From Spirochaetales bacterium (GTDB lineage: Bacteria; Spirochaetota; Spirochaetia; DSM-2461), in contig JAKSCK010000240.1 of the NCBI GenBank assembly GCA_022360655.1, positions 248,001 through 312,000 of the forward strand: 64,000 bases of DNA. The letters run 5' to 3'. Of the stretch, positions 15,800-24,915 are shown one piece after another. Numbering within the stretch: position 1 is the first letter of the stretch; each line of letters opens with the position of its first letter. A program made the position numbers and the translations under genes. The notes under the pieces were generated by a model. The model ran no database searches. It worked only from the letters and a program-made list of their open reading frames with translations, and had not been told where the DNA came from.

Positions 15800-17791
15800 A
15801 TGAGCAGGGTCAAGCTGATTTTTGGAACGGCCAACGCCGTTCCTTCTGGAGAAACAGAACACCTCTTTGAAGACGCGTATCAGAAAGCGTTTAAGCCTTT
15901 TCTGACCGCGATCTATAACCACCCAGAGATGCGTCCCACTCTGTTCTATGCTGGCCCTTTATTGGAATGGCTTGATAAACGCCATCCTGAATTCCATACC
16001 GTGCTGGCCGAACTCATGGCCAGCAAATCCATTGAAATTCTTGGGGGTCCCTACTGGGATCCCATGCTTCCCCTCATTCCCGCCCAAGATCGCGTGGGGC
16101 AGATTGAGGTGATGACCACTGATTTACGCAAACGATTTGGAAAACGTTCACGAGGAAGCTGGGTGACAGGCCGGGTTTGGGAAACCGCTTTGGCCTCATC
16201 TCTTCGGGCCAGTGGCATGGACTATGCTTTTCTTTCAGAAGATGCCTTTCCCAAAGTTCCCGCCTTCCGGCCAGATGCCCCCCTTGTGGCGGAAGATCAA
16301 GGAAAGACTGTTGTTGTTTTTCCCCTGATGGACAGCCTCTCACGACGTTTTTTGAAGGTTCCTCCAGAGCACATCTTGGATAGCCTCCGGACACTTGCTG
16401 ATGGCCCAGATGAGCGGGAAGTCGTGGTGTCTCTCATTTTGGATGGACTGGCATTGGGGGGAGATGGAACCCATACCGTTTGTTACAAAGAAAAGTGGTT
16501 AGAACGTTTCTTTGCCGCTGTGCACCAATCACGGGATTGGCTGGAATGTGTCCATCCTGGACGATATCTGCGTAATTCCCGTGTTCCTCGTCCACGAGTC
16601 TATGTGCCAGGTCCCACTTATGATGCCCTCATGAGTTGGACCCGTGAAGATGCTTCATCTGAATCTCAGCTGCCCCCTCTTACCACTCCGGCCGCCTATT
16701 ACCGAGAATTCCTGTCCAAATACCGGGAAAGCAGTCTGCTTTATGCAAAAATGATGCATATTCAGGTGCTCACCAACCAATTGCGAGGGGACCGCTACCG
16801 CAAGAAAAACGCCAAAGAAGAACTGTGGCGGGGACAGGAGCACTATGCCTACTGGCATGGGCCCACCGGTGGAATCTGCAACAGCCGTCTACGTCATGGG
16901 GCCTACAGTGCTCTTCTTGAAGCAGAAAAAGCCACACGAGAAAAGGGCATCTTCAAAGCGGCTCTCACCTCCGTGGATTTTGACATGGATGGAGACAAGG
17001 AATTCCTCTACAACGGGCAAATCTTCAACGCCTATGTGCACACCATTGGTGGGGCCTTGTTTGAGCTTGATTATCTCCCCGTTTCCCGAAACTACCTGGC
17101 CACCTTTGCCCGTTACCCCGAGGATTATCATCCACCAGCCACCCGGGAGCAGGGTTATGATGCCCATCCCCGCCAGGCCTTCATGGATCACATCCTCTCT
17201 CCACAAGATGGCCCAGAAGACTTTCGCAAAGCGGCCGATCGCCGAACGGATCCCTTTCCTGGATTGCGCTACAAGCCCAAGGAAGTGGTGCGGGATCAAC
17301 CGCGCATCACCTTCACCCGTAAAGGACCATCCAATGGCAGCGGTGAGGATTTGGAAATCATCAAAACCTACCGTTTTCGGCGAAGTACCTTAGAAGTGGA
17401 GTACATCTTTTCCAATCTTACCCACAGAAGTCTTCATTTCTGCTGGGGGACGGAAATCAATTTGGCCCTCAGTGAAGAGATGAATCTGCGTCCTGTGTAC
17501 CTCTCCGCTGAGGCCGATGAAGCCTCCTTGGCCCCCGATACGGGTTCCGATGAAGAGGTTTCCGCCTGGACCATTTTGGATAAAGAACGAGATGTGGTGA
17601 TTCAATTTGCCCTTTCGGATTCGGCCCGACTCTGGCGTTTCCCCCTCTATTCCGATTACCGGGTGGGGCGCGAGCTGCGAAGAAATTATCAGTCCAGTTT
17701 TTTCATGCCTTCATGGAATGTGGAGATTCCCCCCATGGGAACCCAGCAATTCACCATCACCATGCGGATTGGCCGCACCAAGAATCGGTAA
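15800..17791 (+). CDS. GH57-like protein (4-alpha-glucanotransferase relatives) without the catalytic nucleophile
   Basis: 663-aa protein with the layout of archaeal/bacterial GH57 4-alpha-glucanotransferases: an N-terminal (beta/alpha)7-type domain, a helical domain containing AYWHGPTGG, and a C-terminal beta domain (DUF1926-like). The family motif HNHQP at the first strand is TANAVP here (residues 10-15). The motif that reads WLTERVW in active enzymes is WVTGRVW, with Gly124 in the place of the nucleophilic Glu. The acid Asp appears kept (ILDG, Asp215). Family knowledge: GH57-like proteins lacking catalytic residues exist. It is therefore probably not a hydrolase; a carbohydrate-binding or regulatory role is an inference. 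ATG 15800 starts right after the rnf terminator; no clear ribosome site. Confidence 0.8.
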   Translation: MSRVKLIFGTANAVPSGETEHLFEDAYQKAFKPFLTAIYNHPEMRPTLFYAGPLLEWLDKRHPEFHTVLAELMASKSIEILGGPYWDPMLPLIPAQDRVGQIEVMTTDLRKRFGKRSRGSWVTGRVWETALASSLRASGMDYAFLSEDAFPKVPAFRPDAPLVAEDQGKTVVVFPLMDSLSRRFLKVPPEHILDSLRTLADGPDEREVVVSLILDGLALGGDGTHTVCYKEKWLERFFAAVHQSRDWLECVHPGRYLRNSRVPRPRVYVPGPTYDALMSWTREDASSESQLPPLTTPAAYYREFLSKYRESSLLYAKMMHIQVLTNQLRGDRYRKKNAKEELWRGQEHYAYWHGPTGGICNSRLRHGAYSALLEAEKATREKGIFKAALTSVDFDMDGDKEFLYNGQIFNAYVHTIGGALFELDYLPVSRNYLATFARYPEDYHPPATREQGYDAHPRQAFMDHILSPQDGPEDFRKAADRRTDPFPGLRYKPKEVVRDQPRITFTRKGPSNGSGEDLEIIKTYRFRRSTLEVEYIFSNLTHRSLHFCWGTEINLALSEEMNLRPVYLSAEADEASLAPDTGSDEEVSAWTILDKERDVVIQFALSDSARLWRFPLYSDYRVGRELRRNYQSSFFMPSWNVEIPPMGTQQFTITMRIGRTKNR

Positions 17792-17799
17792 CAGCCTCA

Positions 17800-17825
17800 A
17801 GATCGACCCCTCCATTCGTCGGGGT
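17800..17825. repeat. AGATCGACCCC...GGGGT hairpin, copy 1
   Basis: AGATCGACCCC (17800-17810), ten-base spacer, GGGGT (17821-17825), in the 55-bp gap between convergent genes. The GGGGTCGATCT arm (minus strand here) recurs beside hairpins at 24849 and 39278. The stem here is only 5 bp and has no T-run, so it is a weak terminator. Confidence 0.5.
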
Positions 17826-17846
17826 GGAGAAGGTGCTGGATGATGT

Positions 17847-19064
17847 TTAGTGGCCCACAGGGGTTAATTCACTGGCAATGCGTTCAATCCAGGGCTGAGA
17901 TTCGGTATAGAGAGTTTCTGAGGCCACAAGAAAGGATAAAAAGGCCTCATTCATTTCTCCCATATGATAAAGACACTGACCACGGTAGAACAGAATTCTT
18001 GAACGCAGTCCATCGTCTAAATTATTGGTGGATTGAAGGGCCTGAAGTTCTGCCTCTGCGAGAGACCAGTCTCCCACAGGAAAGCGGCGCTCTAGGATTT
18101 CTTTGAGAATGAGTTGCAAACGGATTTCTGTCTCGGCCAAATCCACATCCAGAATCTGTGGAGGCGGGGCCTGCCAGGGACGAGCATTGGCATCTTCTAA
18201 AACAGCGGCCACGGCTCGAGAGGCTGAGAGAGAGAGTTCTTGGCGTTCTGGTAAATCCCCAATTGCATTAGGAATAGGACGTCCATCCAGAAAGGCACGG
18301 GAGATGCGGAGCAAAGGGAGGGGGACGGGGCGCATGGGAGTTTCTAATGCTTCCCTTCGTTCTATCCATGGAATGGTGATTCCAGGTGCAAAGGCAGCAT
18401 AGTCCAGTTGCTGTGTTCCATATTGATTGGATAAAGCAGAATCAATGGCCGCGTAGTACCATCGAACCCCCGGTAGGGGGTCATCTTGAATCGTCCCAGA
18501 GGGAGAGGTTGTGCGGCCCACTCTCACCGCATGATCCCAGGATTGTGCATCTTCAAAGGGCCGAGCACTCCGGTAGATGCCAATTTGCCTTCCAGAACGA
18601 TTGGCCAACACGGTCAATTCCACACGCCCATTCCCAGCCAACTTGGCCTGAAGGGATTCCACCCGGGCGGCTTGGGCCTGTTCGGCTCCCTGCGCTGCCA
18701 CATTGACCGGTTCCACCGTAGTGTTTCGCCAGGGAACCAACGTATCGCGACGCCCTGTTTCTTCCACCAGAAGAACGGCATACCACCATTTTCCTGGTTC
18801 TGGTCTATCGGTGAAAGATTGAACCTTGGGGGCCACCCGAGTGACAAAACGGCTTTGTCCCAGGCTGGTGGCTGTGATGGGTGTGCCACTACGGCGAATC
18901 TCAAATGTGGCTTCTGTGGATCCTGGGGCATCCTGCCAAGTGAGAACCACCTCTGGTCCGTTGGCTTGAGCACGCAGACGGGTCACAAAGGGAGCGTAAA
19001 GGCCCTCTTGGGAGAACAGAGACGGACACAAGAACAATAATCCAAACAACATTGGAAGCCGCAT
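17847..19064 (-). CDS. Exported beta-rich protein, possible fibronectin-III-like domains
   Basis: 405 aa from ATG 19064 (a TTG one codon upstream is less likely). A signal peptide is clear (LPMLFGLLFLCPSLFSQ, cleavage likely before EGL). Residues about 25-125 and 135-235 look like two beta-sandwich repeats, each with a WYY/WWYA core tyrosine-tryptophan pattern (GKWWYAVLLVEE and GVRWYYAAIDS) as in FnIII modules that interrupt extracellular proteins. The C-terminal 120 residues are helical and TPR-like (RILFYRGQCLYHMGEMNEAF). Function unknown; periplasmic or outer-envelope location inferred. Convergent with the GH57-like gene, divergent from fliG. Confidence 0.75.
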   Translation of the reverse strand: MRLPMLFGLLFLCPSLFSQEGLYAPFVTRLRAQANGPEVVLTWQDAPGSTEATFEIRRSGTPITATSLGQSRFVTRVAPKVQSFTDRPEPGKWWYAVLLVEETGRRDTLVPWRNTTVEPVNVAAQGAEQAQAARVESLQAKLAGNGRVELTVLANRSGRQIGIYRSARPFEDAQSWDHAVRVGRTTSPSGTIQDDPLPGVRWYYAAIDSALSNQYGTQQLDYAAFAPGITIPWIERREALETPMRPVPLPLLRISRAFLDGRPIPNAIGDLPERQELSLSASRAVAAVLEDANARPWQAPPPQILDVDLAETEIRLQLILKEILERRFPVGDWSLAEAELQALQSTNNLDDGLRSRILFYRGQCLYHMGEMNEAFLSFLVASETLYTESQPWIERIASELTPVGH

Positions 19065-19123
19065 CAATTACAGTATCGGTGTAGAGTGGAATAAACGAAA
19101 GACCCGGTGGGAGTTCTGCTCAA

Positions 19124-19152
19124 TTGACCCCCCTTTCTGGGAGGAATACTAT
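19124..19152 (+). promoter_or_regulatory. Promoter of the fliG paralogue, leaderless arrangement
   Basis: TTGACC (19124-19129), 17-nt spacer, TACTAT (19147-19152). The start codon 19158 comes only 5 nt after the -10 box, at or before the expected transcription start. A GGAGG at 19140-19144 lies inside the promoter spacer, so it would not be in the mRNA if this promoter is used. Confidence 0.6.
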
Positions 19153-19157
19153 AGGGC

Positions 19158-20342
19158 ATGGCCAAGCGGAAAACGGGAATTGAACTCTATCAGGCAGCTG
19201 CAGCTTTAGAAAAAAAGGATTTGGCGGCGGCCCCTCCCTCAACTCCCCCCCAGAAAACTCCTACTGATCACGGGAATTCTCCTTTTGCAAAGCCACGGCA
19301 GAAGACTCCTGGACTTCTCCGAACAGCAAAAACAGAGGAGCCTGCCTCGGAACGGGGGGCAGAAAAAGCTGCGCGACTGATGCTGCTTCTTGGCAGGGAT
19401 GATGCGGTACGGGTGATGGCCTCTCTTCAACCCCAAGAGGCCGAAGCGGTGGCGCAGTGCATTGCCAAGATGCCTCGGGTTGATGCCCAGGATGCCCAGC
19501 GTCTTTTGGCTGAATTTGGACAACGATTTGGAGACTTTGAGGCCACACGACGAAGAGGTGGTGTGGATGTGGCCCGGGAAATCCTTTCCGCGGCCTTTGG
19601 CGCAGAGGAAGGCGAACGGCTTCTGTATCATGCGGTTCCTGAAGCCAAAGAGCGCCCTTTTGCTTTTTTGGCCGATCTTCCTTTTGCCCAACAAACGGCC
19701 TTGTTGCGCAAAGAACCCCCCAGCACCTTCGCTCTTGTTCTCCCTTTTCTTCCTCCTCAATCCGCCTCTCGACTTTTAGAAACCCAGCCATCAGAGGTGC
19801 AGAAGGATATTATGCTTCGGATGGCTCGGAGTCAAAAAGTGTCGACAGAAGTTCTCATGGCGGTGCAAGAAGCTCTTCAGAAGCAACTGAGAACCATCAG
19901 TGTGGAAGAGGATGAAGAAATTGATGGACGGTCAGCCCTTGCTGCCATTTTGCGTCATATGGACCTCTCTGATGAGCATCGTCTTCTGGATGATTTGACA
20001 GAGGAGAACCCCGATTTGGCTGGAGCGGTCCGAGAGAAGCTCTTCACCATGGACAGTGTTTTTCATCTTCGAGATAAGGATTTGGCGGCACTCCTGGCAC
20101 AGATGGACGAACATCATATTGCGTTGATGCTCAAAGGGCAGGGAGAAGGTGTTAAAGATCGACTCTTTTCTTGCATGAGTTCACGGCGTGCGTTGCTTGT
20201 GAGGGAAGAAGGGCAGTTGATGGGACCCGTTCCACGGAGTGAGGCTGATTCAGCAGTCCGTGATTTTTTGACGGCTCTTCGGGAGGGAGAAGAGGCGGGA
20301 ACCTATGTGGTGCTTCGGGAAGAAGAAGATTTGGTGATTTAA
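19158..20342 (+). CDS. fliG: FliG-type flagellar motor switch protein (paralogue-like)
   Basis: Rotor protein family of the flagellar C-ring (394 aa; FliG is usually about 340). An unusual Pro/Lys-rich N-terminal extension of about 65 residues precedes FliG_N (66-165). The middle domain has KEPPSTFALVLPFL where typical FliG has EHPQ-type sequence. FliG_C (about 270-385) has NPDLAGAVREKLFTMDSVFHL and LRDKDLAALLAQMDEHHIALML, close to the consensus, but the charged torque-helix residues are less clear. Spirochaetes carry two FliG proteins (FliG1 and FliG2); the isolated location and divergent N-terminus suggest this is the FliG1-like one. That assignment is inference. It may be co-transcribed with manA 38 bp downstream. 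Confidence 0.85.
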   Translation: MAKRKTGIELYQAAAALEKKDLAAAPPSTPPQKTPTDHGNSPFAKPRQKTPGLLRTAKTEEPASERGAEKAARLMLLLGRDDAVRVMASLQPQEAEAVAQCIAKMPRVDAQDAQRLLAEFGQRFGDFEATRRRGGVDVAREILSAAFGAEEGERLLYHAVPEAKERPFAFLADLPFAQQTALLRKEPPSTFALVLPFLPPQSASRLLETQPSEVQKDIMLRMARSQKVSTEVLMAVQEALQKQLRTISVEEDEEIDGRSALAAILRHMDLSDEHRLLDDLTEENPDLAGAVREKLFTMDSVFHLRDKDLAALLAQMDEHHIALMLKGQGEGVKDRLFSCMSSRRALLVREEGQLMGPVPRSEADSAVRDFLTALREGEEAGTYVVLREEEDLVI

Positions 20343-20380
20343 AGGAATTGAAAAATCCTTCTCGGAGCATGGAGTCCTTG

Positions 20381-21592
20381 ATGTCTCATCGTTATGATGA
20401 AGCCATGAAATCCTTTTATTCATTAGAAAATTCTACAAAAAAGTATGAGTGGGGTCATGAAGCCCATATTCCTCTTTTTCTCCAAAATGCGCCTCAAGAG
20501 GGAACTCCTGTGGCCGAACTCTGGATGGGAGCCCATGTTTCATCCCCGTCTTTCATCCAGGGCGAAGAGGGCCGTATTGGACTGGATGAGGCAATTGCTT
20601 CTGACTTAGAGCATTGGCTTGGAACCAAAGCGGCAAGCCGTTTTGGTCGACTTCCCTTCCTTTACAAACTTCTTGCTGCTGGAAAATCCCTGTCGATTCA
20701 AGCTCATCCTGATAAGGCTATGGCGGAAGAAGGCTTTGCCCGGGAAAATGCGGCAGGAGTGCCCTTGGATGCCCGAGAACGCAACTACAAGGATGATAAC
20801 CACAAACCAGAAATCTTGATGGCTCTCACACCCTTTTCAGCCATGATTGGTTTTCGAGAAGAGTCGGTGATTCGCCGTACCATGAGGGATTTGTGTTCCT
20901 GGGGAAATCTTCCTCTTCCTCCTTTTGCGGAGGCTCAAGATGACTTCCTCCGGAACTTCCTTCAGGGCTTGCTCACGGCCCCTTCTGCCCAAATCCAAGC
21001 TCTCATTGATGCCGCTGTGGCCTACGTCAAAGAGACGGAATGTTCTTGGGATGATTTGCAAAAGCAGTGGGTGGTTCGGTTGAACCATCAGTTCCCAGGT
21101 GATGCAGGTGTGCTCTCTCCTCTCTTTTTAAATGTGCTTTCGATTGCTCCCGGTCAGGCCCTCTATCAGCCAGCCCGTATGCTCCATGCCTATTTAGATG
21201 GCTTTGGTGTGGAACTGATGGCCAATTCCGACAATGTCCTTCGTGGTGGCCTCACTCCTAAAAATGTGGATGTTCAGGAACTCACACGGGTCCTGGATTT
21301 CCGTTCATCCAAGCCAGAGGTGCTTCTTCCCCAAGAGGTGGCTCCAGGATTCTCGCGATTCTCCCTTCCCATTGATGAATTTTCTCTTTCCCTCCTTGAT
21401 GGAGCGCATACTGTTTGCCTGGAGGCAGGAGAAGGACCACGGATGATTCTTGTTCTTGAGGGACAACTCACGCTTTCGGATGGCCAGGAGAACTTGGTGC
21501 TGTGTCAGGGAGAGAGTGCGGTTCTTCCTTCTCAGGCTTCAGTGACCGTTCATGGGAAGGGTAAAGCGGCCATGGCAGGTTTAGGACAGTGA
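20381..21592 (+). CDS. manA: Mannose-6-phosphate isomerase, class I
   Basis: Zinc enzyme interconverting mannose-6-P and fructose-6-P (403 aa). IQAHPDK holds zinc ligands Gln and His; NHKPEILMALTPFSAMIGFR and the C-terminal SDNVLRGGLTPKNVDVQEL are diagnostic. ATG 20381 is chosen for the GGAG 6 nt upstream; family alignment would also allow ATG 20405 (MKSFYSLEN). Its stop overlaps the GTG of the next gene. Feeds mannose into glycolysis or supplies mannose-6-P for glycans. Confidence 0.94.
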   Translation: MSHRYDEAMKSFYSLENSTKKYEWGHEAHIPLFLQNAPQEGTPVAELWMGAHVSSPSFIQGEEGRIGLDEAIASDLEHWLGTKAASRFGRLPFLYKLLAAGKSLSIQAHPDKAMAEEGFARENAAGVPLDARERNYKDDNHKPEILMALTPFSAMIGFREESVIRRTMRDLCSWGNLPLPPFAEAQDDFLRNFLQGLLTAPSAQIQALIDAAVAYVKETECSWDDLQKQWVVRLNHQFPGDAGVLSPLFLNVLSIAPGQALYQPARMLHAYLDGFGVELMANSDNVLRGGLTPKNVDVQELTRVLDFRSSKPEVLLPQEVAPGFSRFSLPIDEFSLSLLDGAHTVCLEAGEGPRMILVLEGQLTLSDGQENLVLCQGESAVLPSQASVTVHGKGKAAMAGLGQ

Positions 21593-22044
21593 AAAATCTT
21601 TGGTTGGATGGGGATTCCTGTCCTCGGAAGGCCATGGAGCAGGTGTTTCAATGGGCCGGTCAGGGAAAGTTTCTTGTTCAGGTGGTGGCGGATCGACCTA
21701 TTCCTGGTTCCACGGGGATGGGTTGCACCTATCATGGTTTGGATCATGGTTCTGGTGAGGTGGATGACTACATTGTGGAGCATCTTGATGCTGGTGATGT
21801 GGTGCTCACCCGGGATTACGGTTTGGCCCGACGTGCCCTTGAAGCGGGTGCTTCTCCGCTGAATGATCGGGGAATCATTTGGGATCATGCGTCCCTGGCG
21901 AAACAGGAACGGGATTTGGCCATCATGACGGCTATGCGCGCTGGAGGGATGCGTCGAGGCACCCTTCCAGCCTATCATGATCGGGATTTACGTCAGTTCC
22001 GGCGTGCACTCAGACGCCTCTTTGAGATATCTGAGAACGCCTAG
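21589..22044 (+). CDS. UPF0178 / YaiI-YqxD family protein
   Basis: Small cytosolic protein of the YaiI/YqxD family (151 aa), a PIN-like fold with unproven function. LWLDGDSCPRKAME and DDYIVEHLDAGDVVLTRDYGLA are the family's conserved acidic motifs; LNDRG near residue 90 is also typical. It begins at GTG 21589, overlapping the manA stop (GTGA), so it is translated by coupling. Converges with the GH18 gene 9 bp downstream. Confidence 0.9.
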   Translation: MKNLWLDGDSCPRKAMEQVFQWAGQGKFLVQVVADRPIPGSTGMGCTYHGLDHGSGEVDDYIVEHLDAGDVVLTRDYGLARRALEAGASPLNDRGIIWDHASLAKQERDLAIMTAMRAGGMRRGTLPAYHDRDLRQFRRALRRLFEISENA

Positions 22045-22053
22045 AAGGAATGT

Positions 22054-23142
22054 TTACGAGGATGGTTGGCTTTCTGTGGTGGCAACAGCAGGGCCATCAT
22101 CCTCCTGTTTTGAGGCTGTGAGCGCCTGCTGAATGGCAACACTCAGGGACCGTTCACCCCGAGCGTCATGAAAGGGCTCCCAGACAAAGATTCCTTCCAT
22201 ACCGCGTTTTTTGGCCCAAAGGGTTTTTTCTTCAATGGTCTTTGGTCCGTTGAAGAAGTAACCTCCCGCCTCATTGTCTTCAGGTAGCGGAGAGAAACGC
22301 TCCACAATGCTTTTGTAATCTAGAGTTCCACTCCAATACTCTGGGTCATCACCACGGAACTTCCGTCCATAGAACGGGAGTCCTAATGACACCTTGGCAG
22401 GGTCAAGATTCATGCGTGTCAGCAGATTCTCTGTATCGGCTTGTGCCGTGAGAAATGTGGCATGACGGCCAAAACCATCGTAGGCCATAAGATTCACTCC
22501 ATCGAGATGGGGGAAGAAATCTTGATCAGGTAGACGCCAGCGGCTGACGGCTGCGGTGAGAAGGGCCTTTTCCGGCAGGACTTCTTTGAGTTTTCTGGCC
22601 AATTCGGAAAGTCCTGCTTTTTCATGGGCCTTGGGAGTGGCTGGAAATTCCCAATCCAGATTAATTCCATCAAATCCCTGTTCACCACAAAGATCTGCGA
22701 GACGTTGTATGAACGGTTCATCCGCGATGAGGGGAAGAAAATCACGGCTCCCACCAATGAGAGAGAGTTGAATCTGAATAGGATTTGGAGAAATGAATGA
22801 GCGAAGGTAGGCCAGGTGACGGGGATTGGGCGTTTTCCCGGAGAGAAAGTCCTCATCCAGAGGGATGTGAAGATAAAAGGTGTTGTACACAGCAGGAAGG
22901 CGGGTTTCCCAGGACGCATCCTGCCAAGAGGAGGGTAATTCCCGCGTGGTATCAGCCAAAAACTGACCTTCCCAGGGCCTGGGGCTTGGGCTCCAACCAG
23001 GTCGGCCTAGGGTATTTTCAGCCCCAGAGAGAAATTGTAACCGATAGTAGGGAATATAGGCTCCCCGGTTGATATCATCACTTCCCATTCCCTCAAAAAG
23101 ACACACAAGGGCAAGAAGAGCAAAGGCGATAGTCCGTTTCAT
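22054..23142 (-). CDS. Exported GH18-family glycoside hydrolase-like protein
   Basis: 362 aa from ATG 23142, preceded by a signal peptide (RTIAFALLALVCLFEGMG). The GH18 signature DGINLDWEFP gives the DxxDxE motif with the catalytic Glu. Other TIM-barrel landmarks are LMAYDGFG and GLPFYGRKF near the substrate site, and the last strand GIFVWEPFHD. Likely acts on chitin-like or peptidoglycan-type beta-1,4-GlcNAc polymers outside the membrane; substrate unproven. An upstream extension of 27 codons in the same frame overlaps the promoter and is not favoured. It faces purH divergently. Confidence 0.88.
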   Translation of the reverse strand: MKRTIAFALLALVCLFEGMGSDDINRGAYIPYYRLQFLSGAENTLGRPGWSPSPRPWEGQFLADTTRELPSSWQDASWETRLPAVYNTFYLHIPLDEDFLSGKTPNPRHLAYLRSFISPNPIQIQLSLIGGSRDFLPLIADEPFIQRLADLCGEQGFDGINLDWEFPATPKAHEKAGLSELARKLKEVLPEKALLTAAVSRWRLPDQDFFPHLDGVNLMAYDGFGRHATFLTAQADTENLLTRMNLDPAKVSLGLPFYGRKFRGDDPEYWSGTLDYKSIVERFSPLPEDNEAGGYFFNGPKTIEEKTLWAKKRGMEGIFVWEPFHDARGERSLSVAIQQALTASKQEDDGPAVATTESQPSS

Positions 23143-23149
23143 TGGCCTA

Positions 23150-23178
23150 ATGATGCGTTGCCAGGCCTTAAGGGTCAA
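23150..23178 (-). promoter_or_regulatory. Promoter of the GH18 gene, leaderless arrangement
   Basis: Minus strand: TTGACC (23173-23178), 17-nt spacer, CATCAT (23150-23155), then 7 nt to ATG 23142. No Shine-Dalgarno precedes the ATG. Confidence 0.55.
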
Positions 23179-23303
23179 TGCTTGATGCCTTAAGAGTGGA
23201 ATGGGGAAGAAGTTCTTTCGCACTTGGCCTCGACACCCTGCCCCCTTTCAGCCCATCATTCTTCATCCCCAGGAGAGCCCATTGGGCAAATAAGGAGATC
23301 CTC

Positions 23304-24821
23304 ATGGCTAAGCGAGCCCTATTGAGCGTTTACGACAAAACAGGAATTGTCGAATTCGCCCGTTTTCTCATCAATCAAGGTTATTCACTGCTTTCAACCG
23401 GTGGAACCTTTCGAGAGCTCACATCGGCCGGTGTGGAGGTGGAGGACGTGGCATCCTACACCGGTTCAGATGAAATTTTGGATGGTCGGGTGAAAACTCT
23501 TCATCCAAAGGTTCATGGAGGACTCCTTGGGCGACGTGATGATCCTTCCCATTGTGCCCAGATGAAAGAGCGTGGAATGGATCCCATTGATGTGGTGGTG
23601 GTGAATTTGTATCCCTTCTTTGAAAAATCAGGAGAAGGGTTGGCCTTTGAAGAATTGGTGGAGTTCATTGATATTGGCGGCCCCACCATGATTCGTTCTG
23701 CAGCCAAGAATCATGCTCATGTGGCTGTGTTCTCTGATCCTGCCGATTATGCACCGGCCATGGAGGAATGGCAGACTGCTGGGGGATTGGGAGAGGCCAC
23801 TCGTCGCCGCTTGGCGGGCAAGGTCTTTGCCCTCACTGGGGCCTATGATTCCGCCGTGGCCGCGGCCATGTTGGGGAATACAGAGGCTCCACAATGGTTG
23901 TCCTCTTCCTATGCCAAAGCCGCAGATCTTCGCTATGGGGAGAATCCCCATCAAAAGGCCGCTTGGTACGTTCCCTCCTCTTCCGCTGCATTTGGAGCCC
24001 TTTCGGATTTCCATCAGCATCAGGGTAAGGAATTGAGTTTCAATAATCTGCGGGATTTGGATGGGGCTTGGCGTTGTGTCAGTGAGTTCTCTCAGGGAGC
24101 CTGTGTGGGAGTCAAGCATGCGGCTCCCTGTGGTGTTGCCCTTGGCGACACGCCGTTGGCGGCCTGGGAAGCGGCTCGGGATGGCGATCCCGTTTCCATT
24201 TTTGGAGGCATTGCAGCCTTCAATCGGGAGGTGGATGCCAGCGCTGCCGAATCCCTTTGCGAATTGTTTCTTGAAGTGATTGCAGCACCGGGCTACACCG
24301 AAGAAGCCTTAAAAATCTTTGAAAAGAAAAAGAATCTGCGGGTGCTCACCATCCACCGATTTTCCTCGGATCAGTGGGAGGCCCTTCCCGTGGATGGTGG
24401 TATTTGTCTTCAGGAGACGGATCACGAATTCACCAATCCCCAGGAATGGACCGTGGCCACCACCATGGCCCCAACACCAGAGCAGATGGTGGATTTAGAA
24501 TTTGCCTGGAAGGTGGCAAAGCATGTGAAGTCCAATGGGATTGTTGTGGCCAAGAATGGCCGAACTTTGGGCATTGGTAGCGGCCAACCCAATCGGGTGG
24601 GAGCCGTGCGCTTGGCCCTGGATGGAAAGGATGCTCAGGGGGCTGTAATGGCTTCGGATGCGTTCTTCCCCTTTGATGATGGTGTGAAAACGGCATCCGC
24701 TGCTGGTGTTTCTGCCATTGTTCAGCCTGGTGGTTCGGTAAGGGATGGTGATTCCATTGCGGCCTGTGATGCCTCTGGAATGGCCATGGTCTTTACGGGG
24801 AAGCGGCATTTCCGTCATTAA
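23304..24821 (+). CDS. purH: PurH, AICAR formyltransferase / IMP cyclohydrolase
   Basis: Bifunctional enzyme for the last two steps of IMP synthesis (505 aa). N-terminal IMP cyclohydrolase domain: [23 protein letters not shown] and [16 protein letters not shown]-terminal formyltransferase domain: [26 protein letters not shown] with the Lys-His catalytic pair, and a final [20 protein letters not shown] 23304 is fixed by AAGGAG (23292-23297) 6 nt upstream. The C-terminus ends KRHFRH, the normal end. Stands alone here, with purD 4 kb downstream. Confidence 0.97.
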   Translation: MAKRALLSVYDKTGIVEFARFLINQGYSLLSTGGTFRELTSAGVEVEDVASYTGSDEILDGRVKTLHPKVHGGLLGRRDDPSHCAQMKERGMDPIDVVVVNLYPFFEKSGEGLAFEELVEFIDIGGPTMIRSAAKNHAHVAVFSDPADYAPAMEEWQTAGGLGEATRRRLAGKVFALTGAYDSAVAAAMLGNTEAPQWLSSSYAKAADLRYGENPHQKAAWYVPSSSAAFGALSDFHQHQGKELSFNNLRDLDGAWRCVSEFSQGACVGVKHAAPCGVALGDTPLAAWEAARDGDPVSIFGGIAAFNREVDASAAESLCELFLEVIAAPGYTEEALKIFEKKKNLRVLTIHRFSSDQWEALPVDGGICLQETDHEFTNPQEWTVATTMAPTPEQMVDLEFAWKVAKHVKSNGIVVAKNGRTLGIGSGQPNRVGAVRLALDGKDAQGAVMASDAFFPFDDGVKTASAAGVSAIVQPGGSVRDGDSIAACDASGMAMVFTGKRHFRH

Positions 24822-24831
24822 TTCACTCTTC

Positions 24832-24859
24832 ACCCCGGGCCAAAGCCCGGGGTCGATCT
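24832..24859. repeat. CCCCGGGC hairpin with GGGGTCGATCT arm, copy 2
   Basis: ACCCCGGGC, loop CAAA, GCCCGGGGT, then CGATCT, 10 bp after the purH stop. A strong 9-bp stem but no T-run follows on the plus strand, so termination here would be imperfect. Shares GGGGTCGATCT with the elements at 17800 and 39278. Confidence 0.6.
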
Positions 24860-24880
24860 AAAGAGCTCCCATTGGTTTCA

Positions 24881-24909
24881 TTGAATTCCTGTTTATGAAA
24901 CATTAGAAG
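24881..24909 (+). promoter_or_regulatory. Promoter of the hybrid histidine kinase, leaderless arrangement
   Basis: TTGAAT (24881-24886), 17-nt spacer, TAGAAG (24904-24909), then 6 nt to ATG 24916. An earlier ATG at 24910 directly abuts the -10 box and is too close to be in the mRNA. Confidence 0.45.
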
Positions 24910-24915
24910 ATGTAT

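Noticed and set aside
24832..24852. Classical rho-independent terminator after purH
   Set aside because: The hairpin lacks a T-run on the plus strand, so it was listed as a repeat rather than a terminator.
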